DNA of 64,000 nucleotides, taken from assembly GCF_030035675.1 (NCBI RefSeq), contig NC_084494.1:20009248-20073247 (forward strand), given 5' to 3'. The notes beneath the pieces were generated by a model. It did not search any database and was not told the DNA's origin. It worked only from the letters and a program-made list of their open reading frames with translations. The stretch is from Rhineura floridana (taxonomy: Eukaryota; Chordata; Lepidosauria; Squamata; Rhineuridae). Below are positions 48,998 to 60,429 of the stretch, in pieces. The position numbers and the translations under genes are program-made. Position 1 is the first letter of the stretch, and each line of letters begins with the position of its first letter.

Positions 48998-49474
48998 CAA
49001 GGTTAGCCCCAATGACAACGGCACTTTTTCTTCCGCACAGAAATCAGTCACAAAACAGAAGAATCTTTCCTCACACAGTAACAAGGTAAACACAAACTAC
49101 TATAAAAAAACCCAACCCAAAACTAACACAGTATCAGTGCCCAAATGCCTAGGAGAATAGGAACATCTTTACGTGGCAACAAAAAGATCATAATGTCGGT
49201 GCCAGCCAAGCCTCTCTAGATGTAGCATTCCACAGATTGGGGGGGGGGACAATTACTGAAAAGGCCATTCTCTCACTGCCACTCTCCAAACGTCCCTTGG
49301 AGGTGGCACCCAGAGAAGATCCTTAGATCATGATTGCAGGGTCCAGCAGAGGTAGAATGGAGCTGGGGCAAGCAGGAAAAAGGACACAGCCACAGCAGCA
49401 AGACTAGCACAAATGAAGTTTAGTAAATACGCCCAAGATTATACTAGGCCTTAAGGTTTAATCTAAAACTTCAC

Positions 49475-49639
49475 CTGGACTGTGGAGAGTCTTCCTGCAA
49501 ATCTGTAAGTCGTGCAGAAGCCTCCGGTTTCTTGGGTTTCTGAACACTGATACTGGGTGAAGGTTTTTCTCCACCAAGACGATCTTGTAAGGAACTTTCC
49601 CTGTTGCGATTGATTTCGGAATATGGGCAGCCAACTAAT
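49475..49639 (-). CDS. L3MBTL4: L3MBTL4 coding exon: zinc finger second half and linker
   Basis: This 165-nt exon has acceptor 'ttttgatgtag' and donor 'gtgaag'. One leading base completes Thr, and two bases are left over. It encodes LVGCPYSEINRNRE, giving the fourth zinc ligand (Cys), then a basic, Ser/Pro-rich stretch (about 40 residues, including VQKPKKPEASARL) with no predicted fold. 'CPYSEIN' directly after the finger is one of the features that favours L3MBTL4 over L3MBTL1. Confidence 0.9.
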
Positions 49640-50049
49640 CTACATCAAAAGCAGAAAAATGTTTCCACAAGAAAAATACTATGCAACCTAATTATTCCAC
49701 CTTTTCCCTCTGAGGGCTATATTAACTAGCAAAACAGTATAATTCAGTCACTCTGCAAGAGCAAAAAACAGCAGGTATGTAGAATGAAGGCTCTTGGGAA
49801 GTAAATGCTTAGCAGCCACAGGCTAAAGCAGAAATTCTGCGGAGAGATGCAGTTTTCAGGCAGAGAAGAATGGAAGGAAATCAGCTGCCAAAATGACTCT
49901 GATGTTCAATAACAATGAGTAGCTGAATAAGCTTGGGGCACTATAAATGAAAGTAAAATCTTGCCCAGAATTCAGCAAACAGGACACATAAAAATGTAGC
50001 CAGAGGCAAAGAATATGGAGAGCTGGCTTGAGAGAAGAGTGACTAAATG
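49640..50049. other. Intron, nothing recognised
   Basis: Unique-looking sequence directly upstream of the zinc-finger/linker exon. Confidence 0.4.
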
Positions 50050-50222
50050 TCTCAATTTTAACTGCCCTTCTAATAACTGTTAATGCTGTTGCTTTTGTTC
50101 ATTTTGTTAATTTTTGATCACTGTATACATCAATTTATGATGTTGTGAGCCACCTTGGGTGGGCTATGCCCCCAAAGGCAGAATATAAATAACTTTACAT
50201 ATAAATAAATATAAATAAAATT
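50050..50222 (+). mobile_element. LINE 3' UTR and tail
   Basis: T-rich sequence then 'tgtgagccaccttgggtggg', 'aaaggcagaatataaataac' and an (AAAT)n tail. Confidence 0.55.
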
Positions 50223-50844
50223 AGAAATAAATACACATCTTAAATAGGGAAGCAAAATGGGCAGGAGGGGATATGAGCTGGCACAAACACAGAAGTACAA
50301 TTGTGAAATGGATTCTAGCCTTTGTCACAACATACAGAAAATACACTTCTGTTACCCTTTCAGTAGCCAAGATTCTCCAAGGCTGATCTAGTCTTCCAAT
50401 AGAATCACATTACTTGTTCTGAGTGCTGGGCCATGTAATACTAGTATGAGAAGACGTACATTGGTGATCTTTTTTCCACCCCTGCCCCAAATTCAAATTG
50501 CTAGTTTCAACCTTTAAACATTCGTTTTTGCTTAAACATTCGTTTTTGCCTATCTGAAGGAACACCTCTTTCCATATCCGGAATTCCATCCACCTTGAGA
50601 TTTGACAGGCATTTCTGTTGATGTTATTCTGAAGACAGCTTAAAACATATATGTTTACAAAGATGTTTGGGAACTGTGACTTATTTTATGCTGACCTGGT
50701 TGTTTTATTGCTGGTTTATGTATCCTGCTTTCTATTGGCATCATTAATTATTGAAGGTTAATTGTCCCTCACCCTGAGATCTTTGGATTAAAGGGCAGGA
50801 CATAAATATTTTAAAATAAAATATATAGCCCTCCCCCACTGTGA

Positions 50845-51090
50845 ATTAATATTATCAGGGAAGACTCTCTTGCAAGTGCCTTCCCCATCTAAAGTGCAGC
50901 AGGTGACTACAAGATATAGAAGATTTTCAGTGGTGGTACCTCAGCTGTGGAACTATCTGCCCAAGAAGTTTCACTTAGCACCCTCCCTGCTGGCTTTCAG
51001 GAGACAAATGAAAACCATTTTTATTTCAAAATGTTTAAATATAACTCCATCCAGAGAGCTTTGCTGTGGAGCAGTATATCAAAATAAATA
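50845..51090 (+). mobile_element. L2-type LINE 3' end, older copy
   Basis: A frame reads RRFSVVVPQLWNYLPKKFHL then APSLLAFRRQMKTIF, the same ORF2 C-terminus as at 54513 but more diverged; tail 'caaaataaataaa'. Confidence 0.7.
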
Positions 51091-52492
51091 AAATCAACAA
51101 CACAACACTATTGCCACTCTGAAACATATGCATCATTTCAGGCATGTTTGTTCCCTCACATAAAAAGCTTACTGCACATAGTCAGCTAGCACATCAAGGC
51201 AGAAGGCTAGGTGAAAACAAGACCAAACTCCTTGCCCCAATATGCTAGTGTTTTATATTCCAGGAGTTTTTAATATGAGGAAAGATTCTAATATGCAATC
51301 CCCTACTAGCAATCTTAGTGGGATAGAACAGGGAAGAGCACCTTGGAGGCCTTTAAGAACCAGTCACTCATGAGGAAGTAGGCTATGAATCTTCTCTTTT
51401 TTATCTAGGAAATATGAAGCAGAAAGCAAGATGCAAAGCAGAGGAGTCCATGTTAACTTGTGTTTTTAATTTTTGCACCTGGGCTGCACAACATGCATCC
51501 CAGCAGAGCCCAAAATCTGCAGCCAGCTATTTTAACAGGCAATAATCCCATAGTACAGCTTGGTTTCAGGTCCATGTTTAAAAAAGCCTATGAGAGTGTC
51601 CCTGCACTATACACACACACTACTGCCTCTTTTATTCCTTGCACCCAGCAAGTCAATGGAGAAATGTCACACATGCAATGTCACTTTTACAAGTATCCAA
51701 GGTTCTGTTAATGAAACTGGGTTCTCAGTGTTTGCTCTGAGCGATGACAAGCAGGATGGGGAAAGGCTGCATATCCCTTTCTCATGTCATGCACCGTCCC
51801 TTAAATATATGCATTCAGAGCATCCACTTTAAGGTGGATGGCTTCAAGGCACAAGAGTGAATTAAAAAGAAGACTACCCTAAGAGCCCAGCTACACCTTG
51901 CAGCTGCAAATTAATCAAAAGGAGTATGAACAGCTCCATGCCTGAGACAGGGAGTCCTGCTGGCTGCTTTTTTTTTTTAAACTCATCTTATTGGGTTTAG
52001 GGAGCAGCAATTTAACAGCTCCTCACCCTATAAACACTGGAAGACTGAAAATAAAAAAATAAAGACAGCCAGCTATGAGACACAACTCAGACAGGAAGCT
52101 ATTCCCTGCTCCTCATGTTCCTCCTGGGTAGGTAGAGAAAGTTGAGAGAGATATCTCTTCAAGCCACTCCAGGTTTCCCTTCTTGTTTGGCAGTTTGGGG
52201 AATGAAACCATGCGATTCGAAAGAGCTAGAGCTGCTTCCTCCCACGTGAATAGCAGTAATGCGTAGCCAGGTTCTGATGCTACTTTTCTGTGGTGTCAGT
52301 ATTAAGCTTGTCAGTGAAGCCAAATACAAAGCACAAGAGGGAGCTACAAGCACAACATTTTAGAATGAAGACACACATTCATATTTGTAGTTCACTGAAG
52401 CTGCATTATTTGAAAAACAGGAGCTGGGCAACTGATACATATTGCCCTAACAATCCGCTGGGAATTACCCCATAACTCTCGGGCACACGTAC

Positions 52493-52592
52493 GTGTAATG
52501 CGTTCCATATCTGGGTCCCCTGACATGACCCAATCCCTGACAACCAGGAGTAGGGCATCCCTGTCCTACTGCCCCTGATGGGTCCGAAGTCC
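52493..52592 (-). CDS. L3MBTL4: L3MBTL4 coding exon: C2HC zinc finger, first half
   Basis: This 100-nt exon follows acceptor 'gtttttccag' and ends at donor 'gtacgt'. Two bases complete the Gly codon split with the MBT3 exon, and two bases (AC) are left for the next exon. It encodes a short Gly/Ser linker and then CPTPGCQGLGHVRGPRYGTH, the first two zinc-binding Cys residues and a His of a C2HC (MyT1-type) finger. The last Cys is supplied by the next exon, so the finger is split by an intron. Confidence 0.92.
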
Positions 52593-52614
52593 CTGGAAAA
52601 ACAAAACTTGTTCA

Positions 52615-52809
<195 letters not shown>

Positions 52810-52989
52810 CTAAAGAAGAGGAAACACATATTTGGGGGGGGGAGGGAAGAATTAAAGCTGTGAGAAAATATTTCTTTAACAACTCTAAGAGCCATTTACA
52901 CTTGCGTAACTCCTCTGGGACTAGGGCTGCTACAATCTTTTGGGCAAGCCTATTTAGATATTTTGTTGGGTGAACCAAAGGAATCCAAG

Positions 52990-53170
52990 TCAAATTGGGT
53001 AACACAGAACCACTGGTCCATCTAACCTGGTCCTGTCTACATTGACTGGCAGTGACTTTCCATGGTTTCAGACAGGAATGTCCCTACTCCCTGCCTGGAC
53101 ATGCTATAGGGCCTGAATCAGGGACCTTCTGCATGAAAGTGCTCCACCACTGAGTTATGGACCTTTGCCA
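52990..53170 (-). mobile_element. tRNA-derived SINE in an L3MBTL4 intron
   Basis: Plus strand shows the reverse-complement body 'ctacattgactggcagtgac' and the head complement 'gctccaccactgagttatgg'. It lies about 180 bp upstream of the MBT3-end exon. Confidence 0.75.
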
Positions 53171-53549
53171 ATATGATATATGCTCCGACTAAGGAAATGG
53201 GCTCTACTTTGAGAGAATGAGTTTGGAACAATCCTGGTGGATATCCATGTGGATATTTAGGAAAAGAGTTGGGTAGCAGGATCAAATACTTGTTAGCTTC
53301 TGCTTATGGAATTTTCCTGAAAACCCCATGGCAATCAGCATTCTGGAACTAATGCTTTCTGTTTGAATTTCTCCACAGGAGTATTTCATACAGGAGTCCT
53401 GTGGAGGAAAATATGCCAGAATATGCCATCAGAGTCAGCTTACACATTGATCGATGCCTCAATCAACATCAAAGTTCTCCTTTGCAGACAATTTGAAAAA
53501 ACGGGCTACTGCTATTTCTCAGCAAAAACTAGCAATTCTGGGGTCCACA

Positions 53550-53700
53550 AGCATAAGCCCTCTTCTGTTGTTCCTCCGCAGCAGCTGGCATCTAGTGGCA
53601 TACTGCCTCGGAAACTGGAGGTTGCATACAGCTATCATGACTAGTAGCTATTGTCTTCCATGAGAATAAGTTTGAATTGCTTTTGAATCACTTTATAAAA
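53550..53700 (+). mobile_element. CR1/L3-type LINE fragment
   Basis: Partial match: 'cagcagctggcatctagtgg', 'tcatgactagtagctattgt', 'cttccatgagaataagtttg'. Confidence 0.5.
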
Positions 53701-54189
53701 CAGTTTTATAATTTTGTATATTGAATTTTAAACTGTATTACTGTAGTAAACTGCCTTGAGAACATTTGTGTGAAGAGGCAGCACACACGTGGAAAACTAA
53801 ATACACAAACCAACCAACCAACCAGTAAATAAAATCTCACACAGCCCTCTCCCTTCATGACTTAAGATTTGATCCTGCACACTATGTTTTGAACCAGAGC
53901 AGGGTTAAGATATTAAGGATGTGGGAGAAGGTGGCAGAACTGTTTCATGTATCCTTTTCATAGCCCCAATAGAATCAAATGCATGACAACAGTGACTGCT
54001 GTTTTCCTTAAGACACTGGCTGGAAAAAGATTTGGATGACAGTTAAACCACAGACACAGGTTCATCATTTTGCTTACTATTCTTGCTATGGTGAGTGTTC
54101 CATGATAGCTACAGTGAGCTAGCATGATGAACCCAGGCTTCCTCTCAACTTTCAAACTGGGAAGGGAGGTTGTTCCAACAGTTGTCCTG

Positions 54190-54831
54190 TGTGTTAAACA
54201 TCTTGGCATAATTGCAGGGGTGGCCCCTGCTCATTCCCCCTCACCAATTGCAAGGATGACAGAAAACATCGAGAGGGATTGGTGCTCCACGTCCCTCCAA
54301 GGACACCACGAAACCAACAAGCTCCAGCTTCTCTCTTCAGCTCTGAGCAAACCCACTGTCTTTCCCAGCCTAGACTCTGCTGTTCTGAAGAATTTGAGAC
54401 ACAAAGCCAAAACAACCTCCCACCCCACAAGCTTGGAGTGGATGGCAGAAGTGCTAGAACTTGTTTACATGATGGCTTCTACACAGTCCCAACCCATACA
54501 GAGGCCCGGAGAACAGTAACAAGATCCAGGGCCTTTTCGGTGGTGGCCCCCGAATTATGGAATGCCCTCCCAGATGAGATACGCCTGGCGCCTTCCCTGT
54601 CATCTTTCCGGCGCCAGGTAAAAACCCACCTCTTCACCCAGGCATTTTAATGTATTTTATGCTTTTAATCTTATTTATTTTATTTCTAGTTTTCTTTTAC
54701 TTTGTTTATATAATGTTTTATATTGTTTGCGCAATACACACTTGCTGTATTTTAAATATTGTGGTTTTATCATGTTGTACACCGCCCTGGGAGCTGCTAG
54801 CTATAGGGCGGTTTAGAAATGCAACTAAATA

Positions 54832-54862
<31 letters not shown>

Positions 54863-54873
54863 AAATAAATAAT
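54190..54873 (+). mobile_element. L2-type LINE 3' end, well preserved
   Basis: An open frame to the natural ORF2 stop ends with RTVTRSRAFSVVAPELWNAL then PDEIRLAPSLSSFRRQVKTH, the hallmark C-terminus of L2-type ORF2. It is followed by a T-rich 3' UTR, 'ctatagggcggtttagaaat' and an (AAAT)n tail. The intact C-terminal frame suggests fairly recent activity. 5'-truncated. Confidence 0.8.
54825..54873. repeat. (AAAT)n tail of the L2 copy
   Basis: About eleven tetranucleotide units at the 3' end of the 54190 LINE. Confidence 0.9.
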
Positions 54874-56286
54874 TCCAAGGCCAATCCCACAACCCACTTA
54901 TCAGCTCCAAGCATGGAGCTGGGAAGGAAAGTAAGGAATTTTTCAAAAGGTGCAGTATTTTCCATTGTTATATATCCATTGTCATTCCATTCTTTATATC
55001 TATCAATAAGGTGCTTCTGGTTTTAATATTTGCAGTTGTGTATTTTGCATCATAGATAAACATTTATTGGAATTCCAAAGTGATACCATCATCTGATATT
55101 GAAACCAACAACATAGTTTTACTGGGTAATTACATCTTCATTTGTTTTGAGCCTAAAATGGATTATAGCCTGCAACTAGAAGCACATGAGAAAATTATGC
55201 TCTATAAACCACGTATCAAGTCATACTTCCATGAGATTTGGAGAGCACTGTTGGAACTCTTCACAAAGTAATACTACAACAAGCAGAAGAAATGGAAGGC
55301 ACAATGCAGGGATAGAAACCTCTGGAATGTAATGGTTGGTAATCTGGGATCCAACACAGCATTGACATTCATTTATCTGAACCCTTATCGGAGCATGGAT
55401 GTGAGCCTGAACACTATATAACATGGCTAACAACTGAACATTAGAAATGAAAATGCTGTAACTAAAAAAAAAAGACACAAGGGCAGAGGAAGGCAGAGGA
55501 GCTGGAAGGGAGGCTGGGGGGGCATGGAATAACGGACTGTGCTGTTTTATTGTAATAATGTGACACCCCTAATAAACTATAGATTAAAAAAATATTAAAT
55601 AAACCACAGTAGATGCCCAAATGCAGACTCTCAGGTTTCCTGGTCTCTTGTATGCTTCCTTCCAAGGCATCTTGAATTAGCCACTCTTAGAGACAGAATA
55701 CTGGTCTATGTGGAAAACTGCTTTGACCCAGTAAAAAGCTGTATAGTCTGAATCCAATCCTGCTAAATAAAAACTGAAGAAGACTACTAAAGCACATGGA
55801 GAAAATTCACTGCCGCTTCACCTATTTCATGAGCTGACGGAGATTTTCAATCTTTCTAGCTGACAAGCCTCCATTTTATACAGTGTTGAATGCAAAGTTG
55901 ATGTTTTTATGCGCTCATTACGGGATAGTGAGTAGAGGTGTTCAGCATAAAAAAATTGAGGTTAACTTGATGTTGAGGTTCCCATTGCAAGTCACCCTCA
56001 ACGTATGAGAGCTCTAACATGGCAAATTTATGTTAGATTCATACAGAGAAATTGCTCAAGGGGAAGAAAAATCAATTCAGCAAATGTCATTCCAGAATAA
56101 GCGACATTGCAATAGCATCCAGTAATATTGAGCAGGAATACTGCAATTCACGGGGGAACTAAGATCAAGCTGTCATATTAATGCTGAAGGTGCTTGCTTT
56201 CTTGAAAGCTTAAAAATAATGCTATTTTCATACCTTCAATGAGGAGAATTCTTAGAGCAGTACTGTGGCTTGTTTAATGCACATAC

Positions 56287-56397
56287 CTTGACACGATGGT
56301 CATCCTTATCTATTATAGTTGCCACTCTAATTAGCATGGGATTTCTCTTGTCTACAGCCTCTAATTTCATGTTAGCCTGGAATCCATGAGCTGGACG
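56287..56397 (-). CDS. L3MBTL4: L3MBTL4 coding exon: MBT repeat 3, core
   Basis: This 111-nt exon is exactly 37 codons, phase 0 at both ends, between acceptor 'attttacag' and donor 'gtatgt'. It encodes RPAHGFQANMKLEAVDKRNP and continues MLIRVATIIDKDDHRVK. The 'G(F)..MKLEAVD.RNP....VAT(I/V)' block is the most conserved part of MBT repeats and forms the beta-barrel core. It is the clearest exon in the window and anchors the gene identification. Confidence 0.93.
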
Positions 56398-56463
56398 CTG
56401 TAAAATAATGTATTGCAAATGCAGACAAGCATTACTGAGGGTAAGGTGATCATATATCAAAGG

Positions 56464-56720
56464 CCTAATTTGGATGTAACGCTAAACCATAGTTTAGTGT
56501 TACACAAATAAGGCTGAGTACAATTCACACTCTCTTTAATGCATGGCAGAGGATGTCGTAGGAAGCAGCTTCCTGGTTAACTAACCACAATTTGTCATTA
56601 CATGTGAACTAACTGCAATTAGTTTAAACTATGGTTTCTAATGACAGCTTGTGTCAATAGACCATAGTTTAAATGAAGCACAATTTGGCCTGCTTCAGAT
56701 GTAATAGGCTGCAGTTAGTT
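56464..56720. repeat. Possible old DNA-transposon remnant
   Basis: 'aacgctaaaccatagtttag' near the left, and 'aaactatggtttctaatgac' and 'gaccatagtttaaatgaagc' further right, are mutually inverted. A looser relative may be at 57800-58090. Only 65 bp from the MBT3 core exon. Confidence 0.4.
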
Positions 56721-57139
56721 AGAAAATGAATGTTTCTAAATCTCGTCCTGCGGCACATACTGAAGGAGAAGAGGGAAGAGGGTAATGCTCAGTTGACAGG
56801 TTCCCCTAATGCTAAGCTAGAGTTTAGTATTAAATCCAAAGCAGGTCAAAACATATCCACAAGTTCACACGCTTTTACTGCAAACCAATTAATAACATCC
56901 ACACTTCTGGTTCTGTGATTACAGTCATTTACAGCAAATCCAATACTTAGAAAGTAAGTTCCATTATTCAATGGGGTTTACTAAGCAAGCCTAACACAAC
57001 TGTGCTCCTTTCTCATTCTTTAACCAGCCAAAGTTTGAGCAGAAATACTGGTCTGGAGGGCATGGATTAATCTAGGTCTAACTAATCTACATTAAAACAA
57101 TTGTTTAGATGTTGAGGTATGTCTCAGTCAAATTGCGAT

Positions 57140-57215
57140 TGGAAATAACACACCAGTGGGCTCCTACTGGGAGAAAGGGTGCGATATAAATCTAATAAAT
57201 AAATAAATAAAATCT
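57140..57215 (+). mobile_element. LINE/SINE 3' tail fragment
   Basis: 'gggagaaagggtgcgatata' followed by 'aatctaataaataaataaat'; the reverse form of the same tail is at 14455-14512. Confidence 0.5.
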
Positions 57216-57410
57216 TAGCACAATGCATTTTTGTGCTGTATTCTTGACATTAAGATTTCCCATACTGATAAATCCAGTGCTATTTACTAGCTGTAAAATC
57301 TTACTAGTACCTTAAAGAATTCCAAGTAATCCACTTAGTTTACCTAGATCATGATTTCTAATGCATCTTGCACCCAATATTCCATAAATAATTCAAGTAG
57401 TAGTAGTGAC

Positions 57411-57435
57411 AATAATAATAATAATAATAATAATA
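57411..57435. repeat. (AAT)n microsatellite
   Basis: Eight units in the intron between two MBT3 exons, about 90 bp from the 57529 exon. Confidence 0.9.
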
Positions 57436-57528
57436 CCACCACCTACAACTAAGAGCTGCACGAAAGCAAGATTATAGATTTTATTGTTGTGGTTCACCAA
57501 TATAAAACCAGAGAAGATGTTGACCAAC

Positions 57529-57614
57529 CAGTTTAAAAGCTCTTGCTGGGGCTGCCTGAGAACCAGTTTCCTCCAAGTATTTCTCCCATGAGAAGCTTTT
57601 GAAATCTTTGTATT
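57529..57614 (-). CDS. L3MBTL4: L3MBTL4 coding exon: start of MBT repeat 3
   Basis: This 86-nt exon follows acceptor 'ctttctgcag' and ends at the non-canonical-looking donor 'gttggt'. Two leading bases complete the codon left by the previous exon (Glu), and the exon ends in phase 0. It encodes YKDFKSFSWEKYLEETG followed by SQAAPARAFKL, which matches the 'W..YL..T...A.PA..F' signature that opens every L3MBTL MBT repeat (the N-terminal arm). Phase agreement with both neighbours is the main reason to accept it despite the weak donor. Confidence 0.86.
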
Positions 57615-59213
57615 CTGCAGAAAGATTTAGGAATATTCTCAGTCTTCAACTGCAAGCCATAGTATGTGCGGATTAACCAAACAATGCATGGCTATGCAAG
57701 AGAACTGAGTATTTGTGATAGCTTAAATAAGAAATTAAACCACTTGTTTATTTTTAAAAATGTGTACAAAGTTAGTGTAACCTTCCACTTGAGGTTACAT
57801 GCATAGGCTTGGTTCACCTCTAACGCTACATCAAGGTTTGTTGTATGAGCTTCTGAGTCATGTGCTCTTTACTTCCCTTGTGAACTCCAATACTTTCCCT
57901 TTCATGGCAAATTGTAGTTTATCATTATATCCATACTGACAAATAATGCTTTGTGCTTGAAAATTCAAACAAAACTGCAAATTTTGATCCTGGTTTGTAA
58001 TTCTGGTATGAAGGAGAAGCACAAACCATAATTTGCTAGTGTTTGCATGGCAGCAAGCTATGGCTTGGCACAAAACTAGTGGTCTGGGAAGGTGCAAGGG
58101 AAGGAGGAACTATGCAAACCAAAACCAGCTCATAGACTTTGATATGGAGTCTTAACATGAAGAAACTAGTACGGTTTATTTCTTTGTTGCACACTAAGTT
58201 GCTGGTCTCTTGAATAAGGCAGTAATGAGCCAGTAATGACTAACAGAACTGACATCACCAAATTCATTACTGACAAGGACTTTCCATTGTTGCCTAACTG
58301 TGGGAAATAGATTTAAATGAGAAAATAGAGCACTGACAGCTCTTGCAGTCTCAGAAAATTTACTAACTGGCACTGTCCACATCATAACAATGTCTGCCAC
58401 ATCGGTGTTTTCTGTATATAAGGTAACTTTCAAAGCATCCTTATTCCTTCTAAAACTTTACAAGATGAAATTCCATACCCCTGGAAATTAGTCAAAAGTA
58501 ACCTCACTGACACAAGTGAACACTGACAGCTGCCCTCCAGACTTGTTAAGCCAAGATCAAGACATCATGGTGTCAATAAAGAGCTTATTTTGTCACCCAG
58601 CTGATAGTAACCCTTCTGATAATGGAATTGACACATGACCATCCATTCAAAGGCAGGGGGTGGATCTCATTCTGCAAATCAGAAATGAGGAGGAGGAGGA
58701 AGAGGAGGAGCCTGACTCCAGTAACAGTTCTAAGCCAGAGTACTGTGTTCCTTTAAACCCTTTACTGATAGGTGTAACTCTGGCAGTCAGCAGGCCCTTC
58801 TTGGAGATATAAGGATTGGTCTTTGGACTTTATAGGATTAACTTCTTGCTTTTCCCTGGGAGATACCCAGGTCCTACACTCCCTTTGTCTGATCAACCCT
58901 GCAGGTCAATTTTTACTCGTTGCTGCTGGACCTTTCAGCTACTCTAAATAATTTCCACAAATGTTGCCCATCACTTCATGGGCTCGCAGCCTGGCCAGGA
59001 CAGGAGGAATTCTGAAAATATTCAACTGCCTTTCTATGAAGAATGATGCATTACAAGTAGAAACTGCTCCTCTGAAGCTCTCCTTTGTTTTCCCAGAATT
59101 TATTAAGCCCCACTGAAATAGGCCTCAGATCAAGTGAGTTCCAAATCACAAGGAGCAGATCACATCTTATAAATATGTTCAATGCAACAGGAAACTATGA
59201 GCTTTCAACATAC

Positions 59214-59290
59214 CAGCTGGTGTTGTTAAGGGAGTTCCAGTTTCTTGGCAGTAACCAACAGGTCGAATATATGGGCTACTAGCATCACAC
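59214..59290 (-). CDS. L3MBTL4: L3MBTL4 coding exon: end of MBT repeat 2 (first exon seen)
   Basis: This 77-nt exon starts after the acceptor 'tttgattcag' and ends at donor 'gtatgt'. It begins with the third base of a split codon and ends with one overhanging base. The frame reads CDASSPYIRPVGYC then QETGTPLTTPA, which is the closing segment of an MBT repeat: Asp plus Cys/Trp-rich core followed by the 'PVG(W/Y)C' turn. The preceding exon should end in a Tyr-Trp codon ('YDYW'); none was found between here and 64,000, so the rest of MBT2 and all of MBT1 are upstream of the window. Placed in the protein, this segment contributes to the second methyl-lysine-binding module. Confidence 0.86.
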
Positions 59291-60221
59291 CTGAATCAAA
59301 GAGAGACAACCAGATCCAGCCTCATCCAATACACAAAGGAATGAAACTATGTAACTTCGGTCTAAATGTTCTTTGCTGGCACTGAAGATCATACGTGGTA
59401 AGCTCCCTTGTTTACATTTATAAAACTGTATTTTCAGGAAGACCAGAACACTGGTACTTACAACAAAGGTTTCTTCTTTTTGGATATAAAAAGGTATCAG
59501 GGTGGGTTATAATCCCTCCTGGTACTCAGAAGGCAGGAAACCATGTGATTATAAAGGAAGCTTATGTAGCCTGTTTCCCTTGCTGGAGCCTCAGTTCTGC
59601 TCCATAGCAGAGAACAGACAGGCACAGGAGGCTGAGAAGAACATGAAAACAACATGACAGGGAGAACAAAGAAAGACCAGAAATGGTGTCTGGCCTGATG
59701 CTGGATGCCAGGGTTCCTGGAAAAGGTAGGGGAAGTGTGTGCCTACAGCAGAAGAGGCAGCTATTGCTAAGTGTGTGGTCTTGGATACTACCTTAAGCCC
59801 AATAAGCCTTGATGCAAGTACCAGTGCTTCATTCTCAGTTGGCTGTAGGAAGTATCCAAGTAAGATATTCTTCACTGACATGGAATTGGGTGGGAAGAGA
59901 AAGCAGCCGCCTAGGAAGGTGGGAGGACATGCTGGAACAACCTCTGTCCAAAAGCAGCCTTGGCAGAGGTGCAAACATCAATTTTGTAATGGGGTGCAAA
60001 TGATCATGTATTAGCACAGCAGCTTTTGTTTATTGGTGCCTTGGAAGAAAGGAATGCCAAGGTGATACCCACCATGGTAAGCTGGGCTGTGACATACAGA
60101 AGTCTTGGCAAGTACAGAGGTTATTAGGCCTTTATCCACCTAGCAAGAGTGGAATTGGCAATGTCTGCCTAGTGTGGTTGGATGAAAGGAGACAAATAGT
60201 GTGTTGGTTTGCATAAAGTAT
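59291..60221. other. Intron upstream of the first visible exon
   Basis: No MBT-type exon found; a 127-codon minus-strand frame at 59591-59974 shows no domain. Confidence 0.4.
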
Positions 60222-60350
60222 CGGTAGAGAACCTGCGGCCCTTAAATGTTGGATTCCAAATCCCATCATCCCCGGCCAGCAGGGTCAATGCTCAGGGACG
60301 ATGGGAGTTGTAGTTCAGTCACAACTGGAGAGCCAGATTCCCCGCCCTTG
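60222..60350. repeat. Foldback element, same family
   Basis: 'ggattccaaatcccatcatc', 'acgatgggagttgtagttca' and 'gtcacaactggagagccaga'. Confidence 0.65.
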
Positions 60351-60429
60351 ACCTAAAGGATTGCATGTGCCTGATGTAAATTTTGAACACCTCTCCAGCA
60401 TGTGCCACACCGGCTTGGTTGGGTGAGAT

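Noticed and set aside
54279-54650. 123-codon frame as a host gene
   Set aside because: Its C-terminus is the L2-type ORF2 end, so it belongs to a LINE.
58194-58433. 79-codon minus-strand frame that looked transposase-like
   Set aside because: No conserved motif could be named; left unassigned.
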